DNA of 47,255 nucleotides, taken from positions 1 through 47,255 of the forward strand of contig NZ_JAFFZS010000047.1 in NCBI RefSeq assembly GCF_016921115.1, written 5' to 3'. The notes beneath the pieces are model-generated. The model was not told the DNA's origin, did no database searches, and saw only the letters and a list, made by a program, of their open reading frames with translations. The stretch is from Streptomyces actuosus (GTDB lineage: Bacteria > Actinomycetota > Actinomycetes > Streptomycetales > Streptomycetaceae). Position numbers and translations under genes: made by a program. Each line of letters starts with the position of its first letter. The stretch's first letter is position 1. Positions 38,851 to 47,129 of the stretch are shown piece after piece.

Positions 38851-40583
38851 CAGGCAGCCTCCGCTTCCGTCAGCTGGGAGAGCACGATCTCCCGGTACGT
38901 CTCGTTGCCCGCCATCAGCTCGTGGTGCCGGCCCGTGCCGACGACCCGGCCCTCGTCCAGGACGACGATCCGGTCGGCGTCCCGGATGGTCGCCACCCGC
39001 TGGGCGACGATCACCACCGTCGCCTCGGCGGTCTCCTCGGCGAGCGCGGCCCGCAGCGCGGCGTCGGTGGCGTAGTCGAGCGCGGAGAAGGAATCGTCGA
39101 ACAGGTAGATCTCCGGCCGCTGCACCAGTGTGCGGGCGATGGCCAGCCGCTGCCGCTGACCGCCGGAGACATTGGTGCCGCCCTGCGCGATCGGCGCGTC
39201 GAGTCCGGCGTCCAGCCGTTCCACGAAGTCCTTGGCCTGCGCCACCTCCAGGGCGCGCCACAGCTGCTCGTCGGTGGCGTCCGGGTTGCCGTAGCGCAGG
39301 TTGGTGGCCACCGTCCCCGCGAACAGGTACGGCTTCTGCGGCACCAGCCCGACCGTGCGGGCGAGCACCCGGGGGTCGATGGTGTCGACGGGCACGCCGT
39401 CGACGAGGACCTCGCCGTCGGTCGCGTCGAACAGCCGCGGCACCAGCCCGAGCAGGGTGGACTTGCCGCTGCCGGTCGACCCGATGACGGCGGTCACCTC
39501 TCCGGGGCGGGCCACCAGCCCGACCGCCTTCAGCACCGGCTCCTCGGCACCCGGGTAGCGGAAACCCGCGTCCCGCAGCTCCAGGTGGCCGTGCCGGCGC
39601 AGCTCGGTGACGGGTGCGACCGGCGGCACGACGCTCGACTCCGTCGACAGCACCTCCTGGATGCGCTCGGCGCACACTTCCGCCCGCGGCACCATCATGA
39701 ACATGAAGGTGGCCATCATCACGGACATGACGATCTGCATCAGATAGGCGAGGAACGCGGTCAGGTCGCCGATCTGCATACCGCCGCTGTCGATGCGGTG
39801 GGCGCCGAACCACACCACGGCGATCGACGACAGGTTGACCACCGTCATCACGATGGGGAACATCAGCGCGAGCAGGTTCCCGGTCCCCAGCGCCATCGCC
39901 GTCAGGTCGGTGTTGGCTTTACGGAAACGCTCCTGCTCGTACTCGTCGCGCACGAAGGCGCGGATCACCCGGTTGCCGCCGATCTGCTCGCGCAGCACCC
40001 GGTTCACCGTGTCCAAGCGCACCTGCATGGCACGGAACAGCGGACGCAGCCGCCGCACGATGAGCGTCACGCAGATGCCGAGCACGGGGACGACGGCGAC
40101 CAGCACCCCGGACAGCGGCACGTCCAGGCCGAGCGCCATGACGATGCCGCCGACGCACATGATGGGCGCCGACACCATCAGCGTGAACGTCATCAGCGCC
40201 AGCATCTGCACCTGCTGCACGTCGTTGGTCGTCCGGGTGATCAGCGACGGCGCGCCGAAGTGACCGACCTCACGCGCGGAGAACGACTGGACCTTGTCGA
40301 AGACGGCACCGCGCACGTCCCGGCCGAGCGCCGACGCGGTCCGGGCGCCGAGGTACACGGCACCGATGTTGCACACGACCTGGGTCAGCGAGATGCCGAC
40401 CATCAGGGCGCCGTAGGACAGGATGTAGCCGGTGTCCCCCTTGACGACGCCGTTGTCGATGATGTCGGCGTTCAGCGTGGGCAGGTAGAGGGTGGCGCAG
40501 GTCTGCAGGAACTGCAGCAGCACCAGCAGGGCGATGGGTTTCTTGTAGGGCCTGAGATAGGTCCGCAGAAGTCGTATGAGCAC
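38850..40583 (-). CDS. ABC exporter, ATPase-permease half with degenerate catalytic site
   Basis: A 577-residue half-transporter, first of the pair. Helices include IALLVLLQFLQTCATLYLPT, LSYGALMVGISLTQVVCNIG, and TFTLMVSAPIMCVGGIVMAL. The ATPase has Walker A GSTGSGKSTLLG (near 375), signature SGGQRQRLAIARTL, and Walker B IYLFDDSFSALD. The second acidic residue, normally glutamate, is aspartate, as in the degenerate site of heterodimeric exporters. Only one of the two nucleotide sites is then fully active. It starts at GTG 40583. It is coupled to the next gene. Confidence 0.88.
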   Translation of the reverse strand: MLIRLLRTYLRPYKKPIALLVLLQFLQTCATLYLPTLNADIIDNGVVKGDTGYILSYGALMVGISLTQVVCNIGAVYLGARTASALGRDVRGAVFDKVQSFSAREVGHFGAPSLITRTTNDVQQVQMLALMTFTLMVSAPIMCVGGIVMALGLDVPLSGVLVAVVPVLGICVTLIVRRLRPLFRAMQVRLDTVNRVLREQIGGNRVIRAFVRDEYEQERFRKANTDLTAMALGTGNLLALMFPIVMTVVNLSSIAVVWFGAHRIDSGGMQIGDLTAFLAYLMQIVMSVMMATFMFMMVPRAEVCAERIQEVLSTESSVVPPVAPVTELRRHGHLELRDAGFRYPGAEEPVLKAVGLVARPGEVTAVIGSTGSGKSTLLGLVPRLFDATDGEVLVDGVPVDTIDPRVLARTVGLVPQKPYLFAGTVATNLRYGNPDATDEQLWRALEVAQAKDFVERLDAGLDAPIAQGGTNVSGGQRQRLAIARTLVQRPEIYLFDDSFSALDYATDAALRAALAEETAEATVVIVAQRVATIRDADRIVVLDEGRVVGTGRHHELMAGNETYREIVLSQLTEAEAA

Positions 40584-40736
40584 GCTGGTCTCTCGGAGTC
40601 GGCGGTAGGGGCCGGGTCGGTTGCCCTTGGCCCCTATCGTCGGACACTCCCCCCGCGTTACCTCAACCGATTAAGCCGACGGCTGCGCGGTACGACCGTA
40701 CGGGTGCCGGCCCGCGGCCCCGCCCGCACGCCGGTG

Positions 40737-42197
40737 CTACGACCGGAACGCTCCCGGATGGGTCTGCTCCCGCACCGAGGCGAACTGCTGCCGTACCGCC
40801 TGGCCCATCGCCAGCTCCTCGCCGGGGTCCAGCACCTGCGCGGCGGCGCCCTGCCACGGCGGCGGGGTGCGCGGGTCGAGGGTGCCCTGCGACACGCCGA
40901 GCGCCCATGCCGCCTGCCGGGCGGCGCCGATCGCGGCGTAGTCGGCGGGCTGCGGTACGACGACCTGCGCGCCGAACAGCGCCGGCGCTGCCGCCTGTAC
41001 CGCGGACAGCTCCGCCGCCGCGCCCAGCAGGAAGACCCGCCGCACCTCCACGCCCCGGCCGCGCAGCACGTCCAGCGCGTCGCCGAGCCCGCACAGCATG
41101 CCCTCGAACGCGGCCCGCGCCAGGTGCTCCGGCTTCATCGACTCCCGCCGCAGCCCGGCCAGCGTGCCCGCCGTGTGCGGCAGGTTCGGCGTCCGCTCGC
41201 CCTCCAGGTACGGCAGCAGCACCAGCCCGTGGGACCCGGGCGTCGACTTCATCGCCAGGTCGGACAGGGACTCCAGGTCCGTCAGCCCGAGCAGCTCGGC
41301 GGTGCCTCGCAGGGTGCGGACGGCGTTCAGGGTGGTGACGACGGGCAGGTGCATGCCCGTGGCGTCGGCCAGGGAGGTGATCATCCCGGTACTGTCCAGC
41401 AGCGGCTCGGGATGGACGGCCATCACGGAGCCGGACGCGCCGAGCGAGACGACCGCGTCGCCCAGACCGATGCCGAGCCCGAAGGCGGCGGCCATGGTCT
41501 CGCCGGTGCCGGCCGAGATCAGCAGCCCCTCCGGGGTCGTGCCGGCCGCCTCCGCCGGTCCGATCACGTCCGGCAGCATCGCCTGGTGCCCGAGCGCCAG
41601 CTCCACCAGGTCGGCCCGGTAGGCGCCGGTCGCCGCCGACCAGTAGCCGGTGCCGGAGGCCCCGCCGCGGTCGGTGGTCCGGCGCGCCGGCCGTCCCAGC
41701 AGCTGCCACACCAGCCAGTCGTGGGCCTGCATCAGCAGAGCGGTGCGCTGCGCGGCCTCCGGCTCGGCCCGCGCCAGCCAGCGCAGCTTCGTCACCGGCT
41801 GACCGGCCTGCGGCACGCAGCCCACGGCCTGCGCCCATGCCTCGCGCCCACCGAGCGCGTCGACCAGGTCGGCCGCCGCGACCTGCGCCCGCTTGTCGCC
41901 GCCGACCATCGCCGGGCGCACGGTGGCGCCCTGCGCGTCCAGCGGCACCAGCGCGTTCTGCTGCGCGGACACGCCGATCGCCTGCACGCCCTCCAGCAGC
42001 CCGCCACCGGCGGCCTCGCCCAGGGACAGCAGCCAGGCCTGCGGATCGACGTCGCTGGGCCGACCCGTGCCGCCGCCGACCGGCGGCTCGACCGGATGCG
42101 GGGCATAGCCCTGCCGGAGTACGGCCCCGGTGTCCGTGTCGCAGACGACGATGCGCGTGAAATCGGGCGAACTGTCCAGCCCGGCGACTATCCCCAT
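40737..42197 (-). CDS. FGGY-family carbohydrate kinase (xylulokinase-like)
   Basis: A 486-residue sugar kinase: GIVAGLDSSPDFTRIVVCDT (residue 2), VSAQQNALVPLDAQG (near 83), RPAMVGGDKRAQVAAADLV, VVSLGASGSVMAV (near 263), LVLLPYLEGERTPN (near 327) and the C-terminal ATP-binding part ARAAFEGMLCGLGDALDVLR. It is in the xylulokinase/FGGY group and phosphorylates a pentulose or similar sugar. The exact sugar is not evident and no sugar isomerase is adjacent. It starts at ATG 42197, with no Shine-Dalgarno, but a CAGAAT element seven bases upstream suggests a leaderless transcript. 153 bp separate it from the downstream ABC genes. Confidence 0.87.
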   Translation of the reverse strand: MGIVAGLDSSPDFTRIVVCDTDTGAVLRQGYAPHPVEPPVGGGTGRPSDVDPQAWLLSLGEAAGGGLLEGVQAIGVSAQQNALVPLDAQGATVRPAMVGGDKRAQVAAADLVDALGGREAWAQAVGCVPQAGQPVTKLRWLARAEPEAAQRTALLMQAHDWLVWQLLGRPARRTTDRGGASGTGYWSAATGAYRADLVELALGHQAMLPDVIGPAEAAGTTPEGLLISAGTGETMAAAFGLGIGLGDAVVSLGASGSVMAVHPEPLLDSTGMITSLADATGMHLPVVTTLNAVRTLRGTAELLGLTDLESLSDLAMKSTPGSHGLVLLPYLEGERTPNLPHTAGTLAGLRRESMKPEHLARAAFEGMLCGLGDALDVLRGRGVEVRRVFLLGAAAELSAVQAAAPALFGAQVVVPQPADYAAIGAARQAAWALGVSQGTLDPRTPPPWQGAAAQVLDPGEELAMGQAVRQQFASVREQTHPGAFRS

Positions 42198-42204
42198 GCC
42201 GAAG

Positions 42205-42210
42205 ATTCTG
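42205..42210 (-). promoter_or_regulatory. CAGAAT -10-like element; FGGY kinase may be leaderless
   Basis: Minus strand CAGAAT ends seven bases before the ATG, mirroring the dnaG start. There is no ribosome-binding site in the interval. Weak evidence. Confidence 0.4.
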
Positions 42211-42368
42211 CCGTAGCGCGGCGCCTGCCCGGGCCGAGGGCGTCGGTCACCGCTCCGGCGCCCGCCTTCCGGTCGCTCCACTGCCCGGTCGCTCCACTGT
42301 CCGGCACCGCGCCCCGCGTGCGTGGCCGCGCGGGGCGCGGTGCCGCGGCTCGCCATGCCGGACACCCC

Positions 42369-42677
42369 CTACGTGTTGCTGGTGCCCCAGTCGTCCTCGC
42401 CGCCCCCGTTGTGCGCGGAGCGCTCGCGCAGGGAGCGGACCCGCCCGGCGACCGAGTCGGGCATGTGGTCGCCGACCTTCTCGCTGACCGCGTGGTAGGC
42501 CCGGCCGGCGAACCGGCGGCTCTGCTGGGCGGCGCTCTCCGCGGTGTTGCGGACGGCCGGGTTCTGCGCGACCTGGCGCGCCGACTTCCTCAGCTGCTCG
42601 TAGCGCTCGCGGCCGGCCTTGGTGCCGAGCACGTATCCCAGGGCGAGTCCGGCGATGAACGTGAGCCGGTAGCGCAT
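42369..42677 (-). CDS. Small membrane protein, YtxH-like
   Basis: A 102-residue protein with an N-terminal transmembrane stretch (RLTFIAGLALGYVLGTKAGR) and a following charged helical tail (YEQLRKSARQVAQNPAVRNT and QSRRFAGRAYHAVSEKVGD). The G-Y-x-L-G-T-x-A-G-R-E-R pattern is typical of YtxH/GvpP-like stress-related membrane proteins. The function is unknown. An alternative GTG start three codons upstream (42686) has the GGGAAGGG ribosome-binding site closer. It is monocistronic, upstream of the tRNA genes on the opposite strand. Confidence 0.7.
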   Translation of the reverse strand: MRYRLTFIAGLALGYVLGTKAGRERYEQLRKSARQVAQNPAVRNTAESAAQQSRRFAGRAYHAVSEKVGDHMPDSVAGRVRSLRERSAHNGGGEDDWGTSNT

Positions 42678-42836
42678 GGCGGCCACCCTTCCCTTGCGTC
42701 GGTCTGCGGTGCGGCATCGGTGTCAGGGGGAACCGATTGGCGGAGCACCCCCCTGCTTGCGCTAATGTATGTGTCGCAGCGAGCGCGCGCCCCCTGGCGA
42801 CCATCCGAGGTGGCACGTTCGATGCGAACGAGGCAT

Positions 42837-42909
42837 TCCTCCGTAGCTCAATTGGCAGAGCAGCCGGCTGTTAACCGGCAGGTTACTGGTTCGAGTCCAG
42901 TCGGGGGAG
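42837..42909 (+). tRNA. tRNA-Asn (anticodon GTT)
   Basis: Full cloverleaf: acceptor TCCTCCG/CGGGGGA, D-arm GCTCAATTGGCAGAGC, anticodon stem CCGGCTGTTAACCGG with GTT in the loop, T-arm ACTGGTTCGAGTCCAGT. CCA is not encoded. First of two identical copies 78 bp apart. Confidence 0.95.
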
Positions 42910-42914
42910 CTCGG

Positions 42915-42987
42915 TCCTCCGTAGCTCAATTGGCAGAGCAGCCGGCTGTTAACCGGCAGGTTACTGGTTCGAGTCCAGTCGGGGGAG
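42915..42987 (+). tRNA. tRNA-Asn (anticodon GTT), second copy
   Basis: Identical in sequence to the copy at 42837, separated by CTCGG. A T-run terminator follows. Confidence 0.95.
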
Positions 42988-42998
42988 CATGCTGAACG

Positions 42999-43021
42999 AG
43001 GACCCCTTGGGGGTCCTTTTT
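42999..43021 (+). terminator. Rho-independent terminator of the tRNA-Asn transcript
   Basis: AGGACCCC / GGGGGTCCT stem with a two-base loop followed by TTTTT, 12 bp after the second tRNA. Confidence 0.85.
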
Positions 43022-43164
43022 CATGCCTGGAGGAACCGCTCGGTCCGCCGTGCAGTCCTCGAGGTCAAGCAGGCCGTGCGAAGTCGACCATGCGAGGCGG
43101 GAGATCGTATGACCGGCTATGCTGCGGCACACGGCGCGCACACGTGTACGCGACACGCCGCTAT

Positions 43165-43241
43165 GGGGCGGTAGCTCAGCCGGTTAGAGCAGCGGACTCA
43201 TAATCCGTCGGCCGTGGGTTCGAGTCCCACCCGCCCCACCA
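43165..43241 (+). tRNA. tRNA with CAT anticodon (Met, or Ile2), likely attachment site
   Basis: Acceptor GGGGCGG/CCGCCCC, D-arm GCTCAGCCGGTTAGAGC, anticodon loop CTCATAA (anticodon CAT) between GCGGA and TCCGT, T-arm GTGGGTTCGAGTCCCAC, discriminator A at 43238. CCA is encoded (43239-43241). From the sequence I cannot separate elongator Met from Ile2 with a modified C. The integrase gene lies 123 bp downstream, so the 3' end of this tRNA is the probable attL/attB of the integrated element. Confidence 0.9.
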
Positions 43242-43341
43242 CTAAGTGGTTCAGGAGAAACGTTCTGACCTGCGTCTTAGCAGGTCGGGAGCGAGTACGG
43301 CAGGATCTTGGCGGCCCTTCTCGATCATGGTTTCATGATCG
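43239..43341. repeat. Inverted repeats between the tRNA and the integrase gene (att region)
   Basis: Three inverted repeats lie here: CCACT-A-AGTGG (43239-43249) overlapping the tRNA CCA end; GACCTGC...GCAGGTC (43267-43286); and CGATCATG-GTTT-CATGATCG (43322-43341), perfect. Such repeats are expected at att arm or core sites, or as int operators and terminators. The exact crossover cannot be defined without the other end of the element. Confidence 0.5.
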
Positions 43342-43364
43342 TGAGGACAAATTGAGGACGCAGG

Positions 43365-44960
43365 TCACGCGGCGGGACGCAATCCCTCGTCCGGCCCATC
43401 CTCGTCCGCCTCGGGAGCCTCGTCGGCGCCCTCCTCGGGCTGGCTCTGGGGCTCGTCCTGCTCCTCTCTCGGAGGGGTCTTCTTCTGCGGGGACCGGGGC
43501 ACGACTGCGCTCGTCGACTCCGCCTCGGCGGTCAGAAGCTGAGGCAGGACGCTCGTGTACGTGTCCGAGGTGATCTGGCGGGAGCTGTGGCCAAGCCGCT
43601 CCTGGACCACCTTGATGTCGGCCTTGCCGAGAAGCGCGAGCGTGGCCGACAGGTGCCGCGTGTCGTGCAGGCGGATCGGCGGGAGTCCTGACAGCTCCAC
43701 GAGCCGGTTGAAGCGTCGGCTGATCCAGTCGGGGTGCAGGGGCTCGCCGTTCTCGTGCGTCCAGACCCGGTTGCTCTCAACCCAGGCGGCTTCGCCGGAC
43801 CACTGCTCACGCTCCTTGGCCTGGGTGACCTGCCACTCCTCCCACTTCCCGCGCGTCTGGGAGTCGAGGGTGACGGTGCGGACGCTGTCCTGCTTCGGGG
43901 CTTCGTCGTACTGCCGGTACGCGATCTCCACGATCTGGGCGGAGATCCGGAACCACGAACCGGAGAGGCTGACCTCCGTCCAGGGCAGCGCGCACATCTC
44001 GCCGCGTCGCGGGCCTCGGAAGATGAACCCGTGCCACATGCCGCAGAGTCGGTCGTCGGAGATGAAGTCGAGGAACTGGCCGGTCTGCTCCGGGGTCCAG
44101 ACCATGACGGGGCTGGGCTTCTGGCCGGTCCGCTTCCACTCTTCGACCCGTTCGGGTGTCCAGACCAGAGCCTTGGGGCGCCTGACCGCCGGCAGCTCGA
44201 CCATGGCCGCCCAGTTGGTCGCGTACTCGCCGCGCTTGATACCGCTGCCCAGGAACGAGCTGAGGGTGGCGTTGATGCGGTGCATCGTCGCGGCGCTGGT
44301 GATCTTCCGCTTGCCCTTGCGTCCCTCGCGGAGAGCGGCGTTGGCAGCCAGGTAGGCCCGGCGCGTGGCGCGGCGCTCCTCCTTCTTGCCTGCGGCGCGA
44401 ACCCACGCCGTGTGGGCGGCGTCGCGTGCCTCCTCCAACTCCACCACCTTGGCGTGGTGAAGCAGCCGCTCGGAGTTCTCTCGCTCGATCGCGTCGTACA
44501 TCGCCTCGACGTGGCGCAGCTTGAGGTCCCGCCGCTTGATGTGCCCGAGGTGCGGTTCGAGGTAGAGGGTGATGTGCTCCTCATACCCGTGCCGGGTGGT
44601 GCGGGCCAGGCCCCTCTTCCTCTTGAGCCAGCCATGCAGGTCCTCGCCCACGGTGGCGTCGCTGAGCACGTCAGCGCCTCCGATGACGTCGCGGTAGACC
44701 TCCTCCGCCTTCGCCTTCGCGTCGTTCTTCGTGGCGAATCCCCCTCGCCGCACGCGCCGACGCTTGCCGCCCTCCCCGGCTTCCAACTCGAAGTAGAAGT
44801 ACCAGGTGCCGTGCCCCTTCTGCGGGAGATTCGGGCAGTTTGCGTCAAGCATGCGCATCTTGGGCTGCCCGTTGGCGTTGAGTATGGGAGCGCCGTCCTC
44901 GTCGACGGCGGGCGCCTTGCACGCGCAGCGCCGGTAGTAGCTGGGATCGAACACAAACAT
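43365..44960 (-). CDS. Site-specific tyrosine recombinase (integrase of the integrated element)
   Basis: A 531-residue phage-type integrase. The N-terminal part has a cysteine-rich start (YYRRCACKAPAV, LDANCPNLP) and an arm/core-binding SAM-like domain (TVGEDLHGWLKRKRGLARTT). The catalytic domain has the first arginine in IFRGPRRGEMCALPW (near 315), the second box LHDTRHLSATLALLGKADIK (near 440), the histidine in QERLGHSSRQITSD and the catalytic tyrosine in DTYTSVLP. The C-terminal tail is acidic and non-conserved (QPEEGADEAPEADEDGPDEG). The gene runs toward the CAT tRNA. Excision probably involves the divergent small protein at 45092. Start at ATG 44960. Confidence 0.93.
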   Translation of the reverse strand: MFVFDPSYYRRCACKAPAVDEDGAPILNANGQPKMRMLDANCPNLPQKGHGTWYFYFELEAGEGGKRRRVRRGGFATKNDAKAKAEEVYRDVIGGADVLSDATVGEDLHGWLKRKRGLARTTRHGYEEHITLYLEPHLGHIKRRDLKLRHVEAMYDAIERENSERLLHHAKVVELEEARDAAHTAWVRAAGKKEERRATRRAYLAANAALREGRKGKRKITSAATMHRINATLSSFLGSGIKRGEYATNWAAMVELPAVRRPKALVWTPERVEEWKRTGQKPSPVMVWTPEQTGQFLDFISDDRLCGMWHGFIFRGPRRGEMCALPWTEVSLSGSWFRISAQIVEIAYRQYDEAPKQDSVRTVTLDSQTRGKWEEWQVTQAKEREQWSGEAAWVESNRVWTHENGEPLHPDWISRRFNRLVELSGLPPIRLHDTRHLSATLALLGKADIKVVQERLGHSSRQITSDTYTSVLPQLLTAEAESTSAVVPRSPQKKTPPREEQDEPQSQPEEGADEAPEADEDGPDEGLRPAA

Positions 44961-45027
44961 CCCCTTCGTGGCTTTCGGTTGTGGATCTTCTGTGCCGGTC
45001 CTTGTCGAACCGATGCCCTATCTTGCC

Positions 45028-45045
45028 CCAACACTCCAGTGTTGG
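45028..45045. promoter_or_regulatory. Inverted repeat in the int/xis divergent promoter
   Basis: A perfect 8-bp inverted repeat CCAACACT-CC-AGTGTTGG lies between the divergently transcribed integrase and excisionase-like genes. It is a likely operator for a regulator of the element. Confidence 0.55.
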
Positions 45046-45363
45046 CGTATCCTTATGTGACGTTGGCGCGGGGGAGAACGCGACAACGGGAATGACCACG
45101 AAGAACGCTTCTGTAGCTACGGACCCCGGGGTCAGCACCATGACCCTGGAGGAACTGCTTGCACTGCCGCCGACGGTGAACGTCACAACGGCTGCGCGGG
45201 CACTGGGTATCGGTGTGCACAAGGCATACAAGTTGATCAAGGAAGGGTCTTTCCCGGTGCAGACGCTCACGATGGGCAGCACGGTGAAGGTTCCTACTGC
45301 CGCGCTGTGGCGAGTGCTCGAAGTGACGCCACCCGCGGGCTGATCACGTAGCTTTGGCGTATC
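45042..45363 (+). repeat. Direct repeat TTGGCGTATC in two intergenic regions
   Basis: The 10-mer occurs at about 45042 (upstream of the excisionase-like gene) and again at about 45353 (upstream of the recombinase-like gene). A shorter GTTGGCG lies near 45062. Shared operator or arm-binding sites of the integrase are possible. Confidence 0.4.
45092..45343 (+). CDS. Excisionase-like helix-turn-helix protein
   Basis: An 83-residue protein. Residues 17-75 form a winged-helix MerR/Xis-like DNA-binding domain: MTLEELLALPPTVNVTTAAR, then ALGIGVHKAYKLIKEGSFPV and VKVPTAALWRVL. This is the usual helix-turn-helix of actinobacterial AICE and prophage excisionases. It is divergent from the integrase and is the natural recombination directionality factor. 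The start is taken at ATG 45092, although no strong ribosome-binding site is seen. An alternative start is ATG 45140. Confidence 0.8.
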   Translation: MTTKNASVATDPGVSTMTLEELLALPPTVNVTTAARALGIGVHKAYKLIKEGSFPVQTLTMGSTVKVPTAALWRVLEVTPPAG

Positions 45364-45370
45364 GATTCCC

Positions 45371-45406
45371 CTAGCTCACGGCCCTTTCCACAGGGCTGTG
45401 ATCTAG
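45371..45406. repeat. 15-bp imperfect inverted repeat upstream of the recombinase-like gene
   Basis: Left arm CTAGCTCACGGCCCT (45371-45385), loop TTCCAC, right arm AGGGCTGTGATCTAG (45392-45406); 13 of 15 pairs match. It may be a terminator for the excisionase-like gene, an operator, or a recombination site. CTAG at both ends is noteworthy because CTAG is rare in Streptomyces. Confidence 0.45.
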
Positions 45407-45450
45407 GATCGGGCGGCTAGGGGGCGCACCAGAGAAGAACGGACGACCGC

Positions 45451-46416
45451 ATGCCACGGCTCTACGGTTTCGATGACGCGTCGCGTCGTCGGCTACGTGA
45501 TGACGAGGTGGGCCCGCTTCGCCAGATGGTGAGCCGAGCGTTGCAGGGCGGCCAGTCCAACGCGGACATCGCCGTCTGGGCGAACGGCGAGGGCTACCGA
45601 GGCACGCTCGGGGGAGAGTGGAAGGACGCGTCGGTCGGACGCCTCTTCCGGAACCCGGCGATTGCCGGACTGCGCTATGACGACGATGGTGAACTCGTCG
45701 ATGCCGGCCACCCGGGCGCCATCACTCCGGAGGAGTTCAAGGCCCTCCAAGAGCGGGATCAGAGCCGTAAGACGGGTGACGCGGCCCCGCCCTACGACTA
45801 CCTCCTGGTGGATGGCGCCAGCACGTGCGGCAAGTGCACCTGGGCGCTTCAGGGGGCACGCACCAACGCCGGGACGCCCGGGTACCGCTGCCGCCCAAAG
45901 GACAAGGACGGCCGCGGAGGCTGCGGTGAGGTCCGCATCGATGGCGAACTCCTGGAGAACTACGTCGGCGAATACGTCGTGGCCGAACTCCTCAAGCCCG
46001 GCATCCGCGACCAGATCCTCAAGGCTCAGGCTGCTGTCCGCGCCCAGGTCGAGAAGATGAAGGCAACCATCGAAGAGCTGGAGGGCCGCCGCGGCGAAGC
46101 GGCGACCCTCTACGGTCAGCGGCAGATCAGCAGCGAGGCGTTCGTGGCCGCCGATCGCGAGATCACGGCCAACATCAAGGACACCCGATCGCGCCTGCGG
46201 TACGCCGAGCAGATGGCGGACTTCTCCCTCGGCAACGCCAAGGACCTGGTGCGGTGGTGGAACACGGCGCCGTCCGCGTCCAAGAGAGCCATCGTGAGGT
46301 TGTTCCTGGAGAACATCGAAGTGTTCCCCGCCAGGGCCCGCGGAGTGCGCACCGTTGAGCCTGGCAGGGTTGTCCTGCACTGGCGCAAGCTGCCCGGCCT
46401 GTCAGACGCCCGCTGA
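45451..46416 (+). CDS. Serine-recombinase-like protein lacking the catalytic domain
   Basis: A 321-residue protein that starts at the recombinase (DNA-binding) domain of large serine recombinases: LYGFDDASRRRLRDDEVGPL (residue 4), LQGGQSNADIAVWANGEGY, WKDASVGRLFRNPAIAGLRY (near 55). It continues with a zinc-ribbon (CGKC near 127, YRCR, GGCGE) and a long coiled coil (VRAQVEKMKATIEELEGRRG, about 195-270). The N-terminal resolvase domain with its catalytic serine is missing. No remnant of it is found in the 107 bp before the ATG. It cannot cut DNA by itself, but could bind DNA. It may assist, regulate or have been coopted by the element. Start at ATG 45451. Confidence 0.8.
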   Translation: MPRLYGFDDASRRRLRDDEVGPLRQMVSRALQGGQSNADIAVWANGEGYRGTLGGEWKDASVGRLFRNPAIAGLRYDDDGELVDAGHPGAITPEEFKALQERDQSRKTGDAAPPYDYLLVDGASTCGKCTWALQGARTNAGTPGYRCRPKDKDGRGGCGEVRIDGELLENYVGEYVVAELLKPGIRDQILKAQAAVRAQVEKMKATIEELEGRRGEAATLYGQRQISSEAFVAADREITANIKDTRSRLRYAEQMADFSLGNAKDLVRWWNTAPSASKRAIVRLFLENIEVFPARARGVRTVEPGRVVLHWRKLPGLSDAR

Positions 46417-47129
46417 AACGGACGCCTTGCGCAGTGCGATGCGCCTACCGACCATCGCCATGGTTAGACCCGAGATGAGCGCGATGGTGGCGAGACCGGC
46501 CAGGGCGGGCGAGACGATCTCCTCGGCGTGCAGCGGCCAGGGGTGGCCGAGGTAGTGGGTCACCAGGTATGAGCCCTTGCTGGCCGCGTACGCGACACCC
46601 AGGATGGCTGCTGCGGCCGACAGGCCCAGGCCGCGCGCCGACCAGACGTTTCCGCTCCGCTGCACGGACAGAGCCATGCCGAAGCAGAGGAACGCGATCT
46701 CGCCGCACGTGACCGCCACATAGGCCAGGTAGACCATGAGGTAGACGGTGACGCCTGGAACTGTGGCGTACTCCGTCGTGAACTCGATCCTCTCGCCAGT
46801 GGTCTCGACGAACAGCGGCAGCATCGCGGCGAGGACGCAGACAGCGAACGCGATCCGCGCGTACAGGCTGGCCTTCAGCACCTCATGCTTGTACGACCAG
46901 TCGACAAGCATGAGCTGAAGGCTGCCGCACCAGAGCACGGCGCAGAAGTGTGCTCCGAGCTTGGTAGCGTTGTTCATGCCGGTCATGGACTCGACGAGAT
47001 CTTCGACCGGGGGTATGGCGAAGATGACCCCGATTGTGCAGACGCCGAACGCTATGGTGCGGGCGAAGCGGGCGATGCGGTAGTCGTTCCGGCTGCGCTG
47101 GCGCCAGGCTTCCCTGGCGGAGAGCACTG
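46402..47129 (-). pseudogene. Membrane protein (MAB_1171c-like), 5' end cut by an IS element
   Basis: The remaining 241 residues have about six transmembrane helices (RTIAFGVCTIGVIFAIPPV, HFCAVLWCGSLQLMLVD, IAFAVCVLAAMLPLF, VTVYLMVYLAYVAVTCGEIA, AAAAILGVAYAASKG, ALAGLATIALISGLTMAMVG). The order resembles the N-terminal membrane part of the MAB_1171c family of putative transporters. The first helix and the family's C-terminal soluble domain (DUF6545) are missing. The apparent GTG start at 47127 touches the IS terminal repeat at 47130, so the true start has been displaced by insertion. The lack of the C-terminal domain is older or separate damage. Confidence 0.65.

Noticed and set aside
38922..42995. 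Plus-strand open frame of about 1350 codons over the ABC exporter and FGGY genes
   Set aside because: Antisense to conserved genes, crosses several gene boundaries and a tRNA; not coding.
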